Origin: Deltaproteobacteria bacterium
GTDB taxonomy: Bacteria; Myxococcota; XYA12-FULL-58-9
NCBI GenBank assembly: GCA_016218825.1
Contig: JACRCV010000090.1
Span: 1 to 45,256 of the forward strand
Length of the DNA stretch: 45,256 bases
Reading direction: 5' to 3'
The translations under genes and the position numbers were made by a program. This document shows positions 7,278 to 16,420 of the stretch, one piece after another. The stretch's first letter is position 1; every line of letters begins with the position of its first letter. The notes beneath the pieces were generated by a model. That model saw only the letters and a program-made list of their open reading frames with translations. It had not been told where the DNA came from and did no database searches.

Positions 7278-10160
7278 ATGTCCCAGGGCCTCGCGACGCT
7301 GTTGCAGAACCTCTTCAAGATCCGACCCGAGGAAGCGCCGCGCACCGGGATGGCGTTCCTCTATCTATTCGCGGCGATCGGCGCCTTCATCGTCGGCCGC
7401 ATCGCGCGCACCGTGCTGTTCCTCGAGATCCCGAACTACAAGGAGCAGCTGCCGCTGATGTACGTGCTGATCGCGATCACGGTGTCGATCATCATGTACG
7501 CCTACACCCGGGTCGAGAGGCGGCTGCGGCGCGACATCACCAACAGCATCACCCTGGTGGCGCTCACCCTCGGCACCCTGGCGTTCCGCTTCGCGCTCCA
7601 CGGCGGCGAGCACCTGGTGTACTGGGTGTTCTACATCTGGATCGAGATCCTCGGCGGCTTCCTGGTGGTGCAGTTCTGGACGCTCACCAACGAGATCTTC
7701 AACGCCCGCCAGGCGAAGCGCCTGTTCGCGATCATCGGCGGCGGCGGCGTCATCGCCAACATCGTCTTCGGCTTCGCGATCTCCAACACCGTGAAGTCGC
7801 TGGGCACCGAGAACCTGCTCTACGTGCTCTGCGCTTGTCTCGCCGTCTGCCTGGCGATGACGGTGCTGTTGGGCCGGAACGCCCGGCCGGAGCTGATGGC
7901 GGCCCGCGACCGCAAGCTACCGCCGGGCCGGCAGAAGGCGCCGCTGCCACAGAAGATCTTCGCCAGCCGTCACGTGATCTTCATCGCCGGCGTCGTCATC
8001 CTCACGTACCTGGTGTCGACGCTCGCCGACTACCAGTTCCAGGTCATCATCGGCGACTTCATCCCCGGCAAGGACGAGCGCAGCGCCTTCTTCGGCACCT
8101 TCTTCGGGGTCACCGGCATCTTGGGTGGCCTGGTGCAGTTCTTCGTGACCGCGCGCCTGCTGGAGCGCTTCGGCGTCCTCGTCAGCCTGGTGCTGTTGCC
8201 GTTGGCGATGCTCACCGGCTCGATCGGCATCCTCTCGGTGCCGCTGGTGTCGGCGTTGTGGGCCTCGAGCTTCACCAAAGGCTCGGAGAACGTCCTGCGT
8301 TACACCGTCAACGACACCACGCTGCAGCTCCTCTACCTGCCGCTCCACAGCCAGGTGCGCAGCCGCGCCAAGACGGTGATCGACGGCATCTTCAAGCCGC
8401 TGTCGATCGGCATCGCCGGGGTGACCTTGGCGCTGCTCGTCGGCCAGCTCGACAAGCTCGCCGGCATCTCGCTCGGGTTCACCGTCGACGTCTATCAGCT
8501 GAGCTGGGTGGTCGCCGCGGCGCTGCTCGGTTGGATCGGCATCCTCCTCGGCCTGCGGCGCGAGTACATCCAGAGCCTGCTGTCGACCCTGCAGCGCCGG
8601 CGCCTCAACCTCGCCGAGGCCAACTTCCAGATCGCCGACACCGGCACGGTGCAGGTGCTCGACCGGGCGCTCGGCGCGACGAAGGTCGGCGAGGTGTTAC
8701 ACGCCCTCGAGCTCCTGCCGCACGTCTCCGCGAAGATCCGCGGACCGTTGGACGCCAGGACCGCCTTCCTCCTCTTGCACGAGGCCGAGGAGATCCGGGT
8801 CGCGGCGCTCGACTACCTCGGCTCGACCGGCACGCTGTTGCACCACGAAGAGGTCCGGGTGCTCTTGACCGACGCGTCCTCCGAGGTGCGCGCCTCGGCG
8901 ACCTTGGCGTTGTGCGCCATGCGGCACGGCGACGCCCTCGGCGACATCCAGCCGATGCTGCAGGATCCCGACGGCAAGGTCCGGGCCTGCGCGGTGGCCG
9001 GGCTCATCCGCCACGGCGGCCTCGACGGCGTGCTCGCCTGCGCCGATCAACTGAAGCGGATGCTGTCGTCGCCGAACCCCGCGGATCGCGAGCGGGCGGC
9101 GTGGATCTTGGGCGAGGTCGGGGTGCAGAACTTCTACCAGCCGCTGGTGCCGCTGTTCGCCGACAGCTCGGAGCAGGTCCGCCACGCGGCGATCGTCGCC
9201 GCCGGCCGGCTGAAGACGCAGACCCTGGTGAAGCCGCTCGTCGACCAGCTCAGCCACCCGCGCCTGGCGACGGTCGCGGTGGCGTCGCTGTCGTCGCTCG
9301 GCCCCGCGATCCTCGACGTCGCGATCGAGCTGTTGAAGGACAGCGCGCGCCCCGCCCGGCAGCGGGCGCAGGCGCCCCGCATCATGGCGCGGATCCTCGA
9401 CGGCCGCTGCATCGAGATCCTGACGCAGCATCTGGAGGACGGTGAAGAGCAGGTGCGCAGCGCCGCGGTCGCCGCGCTCGCGACTTTGTGCAATCGGATG
9501 CCGGGGGCGCGCCTCGACATGAACGCGGTCGCCGCCGCGATCCGCAAGGAGAGTCAGGCCTACTTCAACCTGCTGGCGCTCGACGCCGATCTCGATCTCG
9601 GCGACGCGGTGCCGCTCCTCGCCGACGCCATTCGCCACCGCCAGGGCCAGGTGCAGGCGCGGCTCTTCGGCCTCCTCGGGTTGAAGTACCCTGCCGACAC
9701 CATCGACCAGGTGGTGCGATCGCTGTTGAGCTCCCAGGCCACCACCCGCGCCAACGCCACCGAGGTGCTCGACAACCTCCTCGCCAACGAAGAGAAGCCG
9801 TACGTCATCCCGTTGGTCGAGGACACCCCGATCGCCCAGAAGCTCAAGACCGCCACGGCGACGTTCTCGATCCCCCGCCACGGTCGCGCCGAGCGCCTCG
9901 AGGAGCTGCTCCGCTCCCACGACGAGTGGCTGCAGGTGTGCGCCGCGGTGGCGGTGGCCGCCTGGAAGCTCACGGCCCTCGAGCCGCTGGTCCGTGATCT
10001 GCTGGTCGCCGAGAACCCGGTCTGTCGCGAGACCGCGGTCCACGTGCTCAAGAACCTCGGCAGCGCCGCCTACCTCCGGGTGCAGGGGCCGAGCCTGATC
10101 GAGGATCCGTCGCCGTCGGTGTCGCGCTACGCGCGTTTCGTGCTCGAAGGGTTGGCGTGA
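7278..10160 (+). CDS. NTT-type (ATP/ADP translocase-like) transporter fused to HEAT repeats
   Basis: A 960-residue two-part protein. Residues 1 to about 440 contain about eleven or twelve membrane helices with features of the NTT/TlcA nucleotide-transporter fold. Examples are an early RTVLFLEI segment, a VQFWTLTNEIFNARQAKRLF stretch after the fourth helix, and a glycine-rich IIGGGGVIANIVFG fifth helix. Residues from about 450 to 955 are soluble tandem HEAT-like repeats (for example VRVLLTDASSEVRASATLAL and VRHAAIVAAGRL). Classical members exchange ATP for ADP in intracellular parasites. Free-living bacteria have HEAT-fused relatives whose substrate is not known, so ATP transport is not claimed. 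The next gene begins 13 bases downstream on the same strand, suggesting an operon. Confidence 0.8.
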   Translation: MSQGLATLLQNLFKIRPEEAPRTGMAFLYLFAAIGAFIVGRIARTVLFLEIPNYKEQLPLMYVLIAITVSIIMYAYTRVERRLRRDITNSITLVALTLGTLAFRFALHGGEHLVYWVFYIWIEILGGFLVVQFWTLTNEIFNARQAKRLFAIIGGGGVIANIVFGFAISNTVKSLGTENLLYVLCACLAVCLAMTVLLGRNARPELMAARDRKLPPGRQKAPLPQKIFASRHVIFIAGVVILTYLVSTLADYQFQVIIGDFIPGKDERSAFFGTFFGVTGILGGLVQFFVTARLLERFGVLVSLVLLPLAMLTGSIGILSVPLVSALWASSFTKGSENVLRYTVNDTTLQLLYLPLHSQVRSRAKTVIDGIFKPLSIGIAGVTLALLVGQLDKLAGISLGFTVDVYQLSWVVAAALLGWIGILLGLRREYIQSLLSTLQRRRLNLAEANFQIADTGTVQVLDRALGATKVGEVLHALELLPHVSAKIRGPLDARTAFLLLHEAEEIRVAALDYLGSTGTLLHHEEVRVLLTDASSEVRASATLALCAMRHGDALGDIQPMLQDPDGKVRACAVAGLIRHGGLDGVLACADQLKRMLSSPNPADRERAAWILGEVGVQNFYQPLVPLFADSSEQVRHAAIVAAGRLKTQTLVKPLVDQLSHPRLATVAVASLSSLGPAILDVAIELLKDSARPARQRAQAPRIMARILDGRCIEILTQHLEDGEEQVRSAAVAALATLCNRMPGARLDMNAVAAAIRKESQAYFNLLALDADLDLGDAVPLLADAIRHRQGQVQARLFGLLGLKYPADTIDQVVRSLLSSQATTRANATEVLDNLLANEEKPYVIPLVEDTPIAQKLKTATATFSIPRHGRAERLEELLRSHDEWLQVCAAVAVAAWKLTALEPLVRDLLVAENPVCRETAVHVLKNLGSAAYLRVQGPSLIEDPSPSVSRYARFVLEGLA

Positions 10161-10173
10161 GGGGCGGCCGTCG

Positions 10174-12864
10174 ATGTCGGTGACTCGCCTCCGCGACCTG
10201 TTGGTGACCGCCGGCCGATCGACGGCGGTCAGCCGCGATCCCGAATGGATCAAAGACGTCGAGGCGGCGCTCGCCGCCGCCGACCTGACGCCGGGCTCGG
10301 CCGCCGACCTCCTGGACCACGACCAGCTCGAGATCTTGCGCAGCATCGGCAAGACCTCGCTCTCCGGAGCGGCCGCGGCTCGAATCGAGGCCCTGTTCGG
10401 CCGCGCCGCGGCCTACCCGGCGACCGAGGCCGAGCCGACCACGGTCGTGACCCTGGCGGCGAGCTCGATTCAGATCCTCGACAACGGCGCGCTGCGGACC
10501 CCGGACAGCACCGGGCGCGATCCCGCCGTCGAGGCCGCCGGGGCGCTGGCGATGCGCCAGCTCGAGAACGCCGCCAACCCGTTTGCCGGCGTCACCGACG
10601 CCCGCTTGCTGCGCCGGGTGATGGCCTGGCACGAGCGCCTGTTTGACGACGTCGCGAACGCCAAGCGCCTGGCCGCCGAGACCCCCTATACCCGCACCCA
10701 CGCGCGCGCCGCGCTCCTCGCGACGCTGCGGCTCGCCGCCCTGCAGCTCATCGAGCTCGAGGGACCGCCGGCCGCCGCGCTCCTCGGGAGCTGGCTCGCC
10801 GCCACGGTGAAGCGGGAGCCGAACCCGGCGTTGTGCCGCTTCGAGATCGAGCGCCTCCTCCGCTCGCCGTCCCTCGCCGCGACCCGGCCGGTGCGGGAGC
10901 TCGAGCGCCAGGCGTTCGCCGCGGCGCCGCCCTACGAGGCCTGGCGCAAGGACGGCGTGCTCCGGGTGATGGCGTACTGTGATGACAAGGGCGCGCCGTG
11001 GGCGGCGCAGGTGCAGATCTTCAGCCGCGACCTGAAGATGGACATCGCCGCCGGGAGTCCGACCGACCCGAGCCGGCCGATCACCTTCGTGAAGGACGTC
11101 CGCGACGCCGGCGGCGGCTTCTCGCGCCTGGAGATCATCCTCGCTCCCCGGCCCGACATCTACGAGCCGCCCAACCTCTTCGAGCACCTCGGCAACGACG
11201 GCGTCGACGTGATCCTCTACTCGGGGCACGCGAGCTACGGTGGCCGGGTCGAGGCGGCGCTGCGCCAGGGGGTCACGGGCACGGGCGAAGGCACGCTGAT
11301 CGCGATGTTGCAGTGCTCCGGCGTGACCAGCCTGGAGAGCATCAGCCGCGCCTTCCCGGCGGCGCAGGTGTTCTCGACCATCGACACCAGCCGGGCCTCG
11401 AGCGACGATGTCGCCACGGTCCGCCTGTTCGAGGGGCTCGCGGCCGGACATGACTGGGACGCCATCATGCGCGAGATGCGGTGGCGCGCGGAGCGGCCGG
11501 ACGCGAGCGGCTACGAGCCGCTGTACTTCGCCCCCAACACCCGCGTCGTCGTCGAGCGGCGCATGGATCTGGACGCCGACGGCGTCAACGACCACGACGA
11601 TCCGGTCTACCTCGAGCCGACGCGCGAGCTCCAGACCCGCGCCGCTTCCGGCTTCAACGCCGTCGCCAACAAGCTGCCACTCTACGCACTCGACGCCACC
11701 GCCGTCAGCGGTGCGGTGGCCGACGTCGCCTTGACCCTGCGATACAACCAGTTTGACGTCTCGCCCAAGACTCCCGGGACCAATCGAGCCCTCGCGGTCG
11801 ATCGCGATCTGCTGGTGAACGGCGGCTTCTTCGTGCCGGAGCCCGGCGAGGTGCGGGCGTTTCGCTTCGAGCCGGTCGAGAAGGACGGCAGACTGCGGTT
11901 GGTCGTGCGCCAGAACGCCAACCTCGCCCACGCCCAGGCAGAGGAGGTGAAGAACTTCCTGGCGTTCGAGCTCGGCCGGCTCCTCGCCGAATGGTCGGGC
12001 CGCGCGGCCGCGGACGCCACCGCGATGGGCATGGCCTTCTACCTCCAGAGCCTCTACCACCACAAAAGCGAGTGGGAGGCGTACGCCCTGTTGGACGCGG
12101 AGGCGGTCGAGCACCGCATGTTCCTGGCGCGCTATGGGTTGCCGCCGCTGCCGTTACGCACCCTGCTCCGCAGCCTGGAGGGCGACCACGCGGCGCTCAG
12201 CGCTTTCAACCGCCGGGCCTTCCTCGACCGCATGCGTGCTTGGGCCGGGGGCGAGACCGGACAAGCGCGCCCCGTCGGCCGCAGCCTCGCGACGCCGACG
12301 CCGCCCTTCAGTATGCGCGCCGCCAACCGCCCGTTGAGCCTCGACCTGACGCCGGCCCGGATGCAGGCGCTGGTCGACAGCCTCCCCGAGGTCGCCGGCC
12401 ACCGGCTGTTGACGATGTCGCCGGCGTACGAGCAGTCCGACTACCCGTACACCTTGCAGCTCCTGGGACCGGACGGCAGGCGGCGGCTGTTGCTGGTGGC
12501 GATCGATCGCAAGCGCGGTGAGGTGCGAGAGGTGCACGACCTCGCGGACCTCGCCGATCTGCGCCAGCTGGCAGTGGAGGCGATGGCCACCCAAGCGGAG
12601 ACCTGGGCGCCTTCGATCTGGACCGGCCCGCGAGCGCTCTCCACCGGCCTCGAGGTGTTGGGGCGCTTCGAGCGCGCCTTACTCTCCGGGACGCCGCTCG
12701 CGACGGCGGTGGACGCGCTCGGCCGCGACGTCACCGCGACCGGCGGCGACGCCACCGCCCTCTACAAGCTGTTCGGCCACGGCGGGCAGCTGCTCTACGA
12801 CGCGTTTCCCGATGCCGAGGCGCAAGTGGTCGCCGAGTACCTGTGGCAGAACTACGGACCCTGA
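10174..12864 (+). CDS. Unrecognised 896-residue protein with a caspase-like His/Cys dyad
   Basis: I do not recognise this protein as a whole. Its centre has the layout of clan CD (caspase/CHAT/gingipain-like) peptidases. A hydrophobic strand ends in YSGHASYGG (His 352). About 29 residues on, a second hydrophobic strand ends in MLQCSG (Cys 381), and a further strand (QVFSTID) follows. Around residue 466-476 there is an Asp-rich loop (DLDADGVNDHDD) that could bind calcium. The first 300 residues are largely helical and the C-terminal 400 show no motif I know. There is no signal peptide or membrane segment, so it is probably cytoplasmic. The ATG follows GAGGGG about ten bases upstream and 13 bases after the NTT-HEAT gene, so the two are probably co-transcribed. 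Protease activity is inference; a scaffold with a decayed site is the alternative. Confidence 0.6.
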   Translation: MSVTRLRDLLVTAGRSTAVSRDPEWIKDVEAALAAADLTPGSAADLLDHDQLEILRSIGKTSLSGAAAARIEALFGRAAAYPATEAEPTTVVTLAASSIQILDNGALRTPDSTGRDPAVEAAGALAMRQLENAANPFAGVTDARLLRRVMAWHERLFDDVANAKRLAAETPYTRTHARAALLATLRLAALQLIELEGPPAAALLGSWLAATVKREPNPALCRFEIERLLRSPSLAATRPVRELERQAFAAAPPYEAWRKDGVLRVMAYCDDKGAPWAAQVQIFSRDLKMDIAAGSPTDPSRPITFVKDVRDAGGGFSRLEIILAPRPDIYEPPNLFEHLGNDGVDVILYSGHASYGGRVEAALRQGVTGTGEGTLIAMLQCSGVTSLESISRAFPAAQVFSTIDTSRASSDDVATVRLFEGLAAGHDWDAIMREMRWRAERPDASGYEPLYFAPNTRVVVERRMDLDADGVNDHDDPVYLEPTRELQTRAASGFNAVANKLPLYALDATAVSGAVADVALTLRYNQFDVSPKTPGTNRALAVDRDLLVNGGFFVPEPGEVRAFRFEPVEKDGRLRLVVRQNANLAHAQAEEVKNFLAFELGRLLAEWSGRAAADATAMGMAFYLQSLYHHKSEWEAYALLDAEAVEHRMFLARYGLPPLPLRTLLRSLEGDHAALSAFNRRAFLDRMRAWAGGETGQARPVGRSLATPTPPFSMRAANRPLSLDLTPARMQALVDSLPEVAGHRLLTMSPAYEQSDYPYTLQLLGPDGRRRLLLVAIDRKRGEVREVHDLADLADLRQLAVEAMATQAETWAPSIWTGPRALSTGLEVLGRFERALLSGTPLATAVDALGRDVTATGGDATALYKLFGHGGQLLYDAFPDAEAQVVAEYLWQNYGP

Positions 12865-12874
12865 TTGGCAGACC

Positions 12875-13618
12875 TCACGCGGTGGCCAGCCGCAGGAAGC
12901 GCCGCGTCGCCACCTCGCGGGGGGCCTCGAACACCTCGGCGGCGAGCCCCGACTCGACGACCCGGCCGTCGGCGAACACGTGCACCCGGTTCGCGACCCG
13001 GCGGGCGAAGCCCATCTCGTGGGTGACGACCAGCATGCTCTGACCGGCGGCGGCGAGGTCGGTCATCACCCCCAGGACCTCGTCGGTCATGCACGGATCG
13101 AGGGCGCTGGTCGGCTCGTCGAACAGGATGATCTCCGGATCCATCGCCAACGCCCGGGCGATCGCGACCCGCTGCTGCTCGCCCCCCGACAGGCGGTCCG
13201 GACGACAGCCGGCCTTCGCGGCGACCCCGACGCGCGCCAACAGCGCCATCGCCCGGCTGTTCGCTTCGTCCTGCGGCACGTGGTTGACGTAGATCGGCGC
13301 GGCGGTGACGTTCTCGAGCACCGTCAGGTGCGGGAAGAGGTGAAACTGCTGAAAGACCATGCCGACCTTGCCGCGCAGCCGCCGATGGATCCTGGCGCGC
13401 TCGCGCCCCGCGAGCCCCGCCGCGATCGTGGCCTGCACCAGCTCCACCCGTCCGGAGTCGAACGACTCCAGGCCGATGATGCAGCGCAACAGCGTGCTCT
13501 TGCCGCCCCCGGACGGGCCGATGATCGCCGCGACCTCACCTTTGACGACGTCGAGGCTGATGCCCCGCAAGACCTCCTGCTCCCCGAAGCGCTTCGCGAC
13601 CTCGTGAACTCTGATCAT
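12875..13618 (-). CDS. Polar amino-acid ABC transporter ATP-binding protein (GlnQ/HisP type)
   Basis: This 247-residue ATPase has all motifs of the polar amino-acid import family: Walker A GPSGGGKST (34-42), the Q-loop in MVFQQFHLFPHLT, signature LSGGEQQRVAIARAL, Walker B IILFDEPTSALD and the switch histidine in VVTHEMGFA. It would power import through the fused binding-protein/permease encoded just upstream. Its ATG overlaps that gene's stop (ATGA at 13618-13615), showing translational coupling. The open frame runs further upstream but only through the other gene, so the MIRVHEV start was chosen. It converges on the caspase-like gene with a ten-base gap. The substrate is not determined; histidine, glutamine, arginine or cystine are all possible. 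Confidence 0.9.
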   Translation of the reverse strand: MIRVHEVAKRFGEQEVLRGISLDVVKGEVAAIIGPSGGGKSTLLRCIIGLESFDSGRVELVQATIAAGLAGRERARIHRRLRGKVGMVFQQFHLFPHLTVLENVTAAPIYVNHVPQDEANSRAMALLARVGVAAKAGCRPDRLSGGEQQRVAIARALAMDPEIILFDEPTSALDPCMTDEVLGVMTDLAAAGQSMLVVTHEMGFARRVANRVHVFADGRVVESGLAAEVFEAPREVATRRFLRLATA

Positions 13619-15114
13619 ATGCTCGCCTCGATCTCCATGCGCCGCGACAGCACCGACAGCGGGTAGCTCATCACCAGATAGAGGACGGCGGTCATCGCCG
13701 CCAGCGGCAAGATGTCTGCCGGGTTGTTCATCACCGCGATGTTGTAGCGCTTCGCGAGCTCGACGACGGTGACCACCGAGCACACCGAGGTGTCCTTGAA
13801 CAGCGCGATGAAGTCGTTGGTGACCGGCGGCATCACGATCCGCACCGCCTGCGGGATCACCACCCGCCGCAGCGCCGTGACCCGCGACATCCCGAGCGCC
13901 GCGGCCGCCTCCATCTGGCCGACCGGCACCGCCAGAAGCCCGGCGCGATAGATCTCGGCCTCGTACGCCGAGTAGTTGATCGCCAGGCCGACGATCGCCG
14001 CGAGCACCGGGTGCAGGTTCAGCCCGATCGCCGGCAGCAGGTAGAAGATGACCAACAGCTGCAACAACAGCGGCGTGCCGCGCAGCACCTCGACGTAGAT
14101 CTTCAACGGCCGGCGCAAGAGCCGCGGCCCGAACAAACGGCCGAGCGCGATGAGGACGCCGAGGACGATGGCGACCGGCATCGACGCCAACGACAACAAC
14201 AGCGTCATCGCCGCCGCCTGCACCAACGCCAGACCGTGACGGGCGAAGAACCCCGGCGTCGCTGCCGCCACCACGGCCTGCGGCGCCTGGGCCTCGCCGA
14301 GCCGCGCTTGTTCTTCGGTCCAGATGCCGTAGCGCTCGTAGATCTGCCGCAGGCTGCCGTCGGCGGCGAGCTTGACGATCGCGGCATCCAGCGCCGACCG
14401 CCAGGCCTCGTCCCCCGGCCGCAGGTAGAGCACGTAGCTGCCGGGCGCGACCGGCTCGCCGACCGCGGCCAGGGCCGGGAAGTCCTTGGCGTAGAAGCGC
14501 GCGATCGGGGTGTCGGCCAGCGTCGCGTCGAGCTTGCCGCGGACGACGTCCAACATCGCGTTGGTGTTGCCGTCGTACGAGACCACGTCGACCTCGTCGT
14601 GGGTGTAGCGCGCCCGCAGATAACGCTCGGCGGCGGAGCCGCCGAGGATCCCGATCTTGACCGGGTGCGCCGCGGTGATCGCCTCCCAACGGGAGAGCGT
14701 CGCGTCGTCTTTGCGGGCCAAGAGCTGCAAGGTGTAGACGTAGTACGGGCGCGTCGCCGCCATCACTTGAATGCGTTCCGGCGTCAGCTCGTAGCCGTTC
14801 AAGACCATGTCGATGCGCTCGGTGCGCAACAGCTCGGGGAGCATGTCCCACGGCCCTTGCGCGAACCGCGCCGTCACCTCGGTGCCGAGCCTCGCGGTCA
14901 GAAGGACGGCGAGGCGAGCCGCCAGATCGACCTCGAAGCCGACGAGGCCACCCGAGCCGTTCGGGTCCGGATAGACGTAGGGGCCGCCGCCCTCCTGGTC
15001 CGCGCCCCAGACGAAGTAGCCCTGGTCCCGCACCCGCGCCAGTGTGTCGGCGGCGAGGGCAGGTGGCGCGCATAGGCTCGTGGCCAGGAGCGCCAGCACC
15101 GCGCGAATCGTCAA
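13615..15114 (-). CDS. Amino-acid ABC transporter, substrate-binding protein fused to permease
   Basis: A 499-residue fusion. Residues 1-22 form a signal peptide ending PALAA. Residues about 25-265 are a solute-binding domain of the SBP_bac_3 type (motifs VGFEVDLAARLA, ERIDMVLNGYE, GKLDATLADTP). Residues about 285-495 are a HisM/GlnP-type permease with the conserved VEVLRGTPLLLQL segment and the GxxxxxxxALRRVVIPQAVR loop. The binding domain would thus be tethered in the periplasm. The start is inferred to be the TTG at 15114: it has a GGAGG nine bases upstream and begins exactly at the signal peptide. Longer in-frame extensions have no coding character. It is coupled to the ATPase gene downstream and lies 137 bases after the receiver-PilZ gene. 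Confidence 0.85.
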   Translation of the reverse strand: MTIRAVLALLATSLCAPPALAADTLARVRDQGYFVWGADQEGGGPYVYPDPNGSGGLVGFEVDLAARLAVLLTARLGTEVTARFAQGPWDMLPELLRTERIDMVLNGYELTPERIQVMAATRPYYVYTLQLLARKDDATLSRWEAITAAHPVKIGILGGSAAERYLRARYTHDEVDVVSYDGNTNAMLDVVRGKLDATLADTPIARFYAKDFPALAAVGEPVAPGSYVLYLRPGDEAWRSALDAAIVKLAADGSLRQIYERYGIWTEEQARLGEAQAPQAVVAAATPGFFARHGLALVQAAAMTLLLSLASMPVAIVLGVLIALGRLFGPRLLRRPLKIYVEVLRGTPLLLQLLVIFYLLPAIGLNLHPVLAAIVGLAINYSAYEAEIYRAGLLAVPVGQMEAAAALGMSRVTALRRVVIPQAVRIVMPPVTNDFIALFKDTSVCSVVTVVELAKRYNIAVMNNPADILPLAAMTAVLYLVMSYPLSVLSRRMEIEASI

Positions 15115-15251
15115 CGGTCGAATCCTCCGAGTCGGAGCGGCCGCTTGCGCCGGCAGACCCCACAGCCGGGTTATCGCCGCCCAAACGCCGGCCGGTGCGA
15201 CGAATCGCGGGTCGCCGGCCCCCGGCGCGATCGCGACCGCCGTCGCCGGCC
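15115..15251. other. Intergenic gap between regulator and transporter genes
   Basis: This 137-base spacer separates two minus-strand genes. Apart from the GGAGG ribosome binding site (15128-15124) of the transporter gene, I see no convincing promoter or terminator, so co-transcription with the receiver-PilZ gene is possible. Confidence 0.3.
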
Positions 15252-16268
15252 TCACATCCCGACCAGGATCTCCTTGCCGTCGGCGTGCATCAGCTCTTGG
15301 GCGGCCATCCGGAACTCGGCGGTCGGCTGGATGAACCGACAGCCAAAGCCACCATCGCTGTGTCTGACGACCTCGGCGAGGCAGCCGCGCAGCTCGGAGC
15401 GCCGCCCTGTGCCCTCGGAGAAGGTGTAGCCGGGGAGATACAAGTAGATCCTGGCGCCGATCGGCGGCGGGCTGGGGGTGACCACGAAGGCGCCCGAGGC
15501 GCTGAGGTCCTTCAGCTCGGCCTGGGTGCGATCGTTGCCCTCGGCAACGACGATCGCGACGTTGACGTTGATGCGCGCCGCCTCGCGCCGGTCGTCGCAA
15601 AGCGGCACCTGGCTCAGCATGTCTTCGATGGCGGCGCTCACCGCGGCGAGGAAGTCGGCGCCGGGGTTGACATACGCGAGTCCGAGGCCGTCGGGGCCGC
15701 GGTGCGTGACCCGCGCGACGGTGCGCATCGCGGCCTTGCCGTGCAGGATCATCAGGTGCACCGCATCGCCGACCGGCCGCCGCACCCGGGTCACTGCATA
15801 CAGACCGCCGAGGCTCAGGTTCTTGACGACCTCGGGCCCGACGCCGTCGAGGTCGGCCTGCACCGCCTGGTTCACGACTCGCACACGGGTGTCGAGCCGG
15901 CGGCGGTGGGAGCGCAGCATCGCGCTCAGCGCTTCACGGATGTCGTCGCGGCGGAAGGGCTTGGTGACAAGCCGCGGCCCGGCGATACCGGCGGCCGCCA
16001 GGGGCTCGGCGCGCGCGCCGTGCGCGGTCACGAACATCGCCGGGATCCGGCCGTAGGTGGGGTGCAGCCGCATCCGCAGGAGAAACTCGGTGCCGGTCTC
16101 GCCCGGCATCGAGACGTCGACGAAGACCGCGTCCGGGGAGCGCGACAGCGCCGCGAAGCCGCTCGCGGCGTCCGCAGCCTCGATGACCTCGTGACCTTCG
16201 GCGCCGATGAGCTTGGCGAGGAGCGTGCGGATCTCGGGTTCGTCGTCGATCACCAGGATGCGGGCCAC
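15252..16268 (-). CDS. Response regulator: receiver domain with two PilZ domains
   Basis: A 338-residue protein. The N-terminal receiver domain (about 1-120) has the acidic pair in VIDDEPE, the phospho-acceptor Asp in AVFVDVSMPG, Thr in VTAHG and Lys in TKPF. Two PilZ domains follow, at about 125-225 (RRRLDTR then NLSLGG) and 230-338 (DDRREAAR then DLSASG). Both keep the Arg-rich and (D/N)xSxxG motifs that bind cyclic di-GMP. It should therefore combine phosphorylation and c-di-GMP signals, for example in motility or surface behaviour. The start is the GTG at 16268, with GGAGG five bases upstream. Earlier in-frame starts lie upstream of the likely promoter and look non-coding. No kinase gene is adjacent. 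It is divergent from phaR. Confidence 0.85.
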   Translation of the reverse strand: MARILVIDDEPEIRTLLAKLIGAEGHEVIEAADAASGFAALSRSPDAVFVDVSMPGETGTEFLLRMRLHPTYGRIPAMFVTAHGARAEPLAAAGIAGPRLVTKPFRRDDIREALSAMLRSHRRRLDTRVRVVNQAVQADLDGVGPEVVKNLSLGGLYAVTRVRRPVGDAVHLMILHGKAAMRTVARVTHRGPDGLGLAYVNPGADFLAAVSAAIEDMLSQVPLCDDRREAARINVNVAIVVAEGNDRTQAELKDLSASGAFVVTPSPPPIGARIYLYLPGYTFSEGTGRRSELRGCLAEVVRHSDGGFGCRFIQPTAEFRMAAQELMHADGKEILVGM

Positions 16269-16289
16269 CGTGTCCTCCGTGCCCGGGGG

Positions 16290-16318
16290 ACGATACGATC
16301 GGATGCGGGTGGGTGCAA
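16290..16318 (-). promoter_or_regulatory. Putative promoter of the receiver-PilZ gene
   Basis: On the minus strand TTGCAC (16318-16313) and TATCGT (16295-16290) are separated by 17 bases. The predicted start is near 16283, about 15 bases before the GTG. Confidence 0.5.
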
Positions 16319-16367
16319 TTCCGCTCCCTTCACCCAGACGACGCCCCGCCGGCGCCTCGCGCCGACC

Positions 16368-16409
16368 TTGTCTCTTGCACAGCAACATGGGTATTGTGCA
16401 CCGGCGCAA
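16368..16409 (+). promoter_or_regulatory. phaR promoter with overlapping PhaR-type operator
   Basis: TTGTCT (16368-16373) and TATTGT (16392-16397), 18 bases apart, form a likely promoter. The -10 element overlaps the imperfect palindrome TTGTGC-ACCG-GCGCAA (16394-16409). The same dyad occurs at the phasin promoter and before the seven-gene operon, so this is probably an autoregulatory PhaR site. Binding is inferred. Confidence 0.55.
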
Positions 16410-16420
16410 AGGAGACCTGG

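Noticed and set aside
6782-9445. An 887-codon plus-strand open frame overlapping the NTT-HEAT gene
   Set aside because: It is Arg/Pro/Ala-rich with no domain, in the wrong frame of a well-supported membrane protein.
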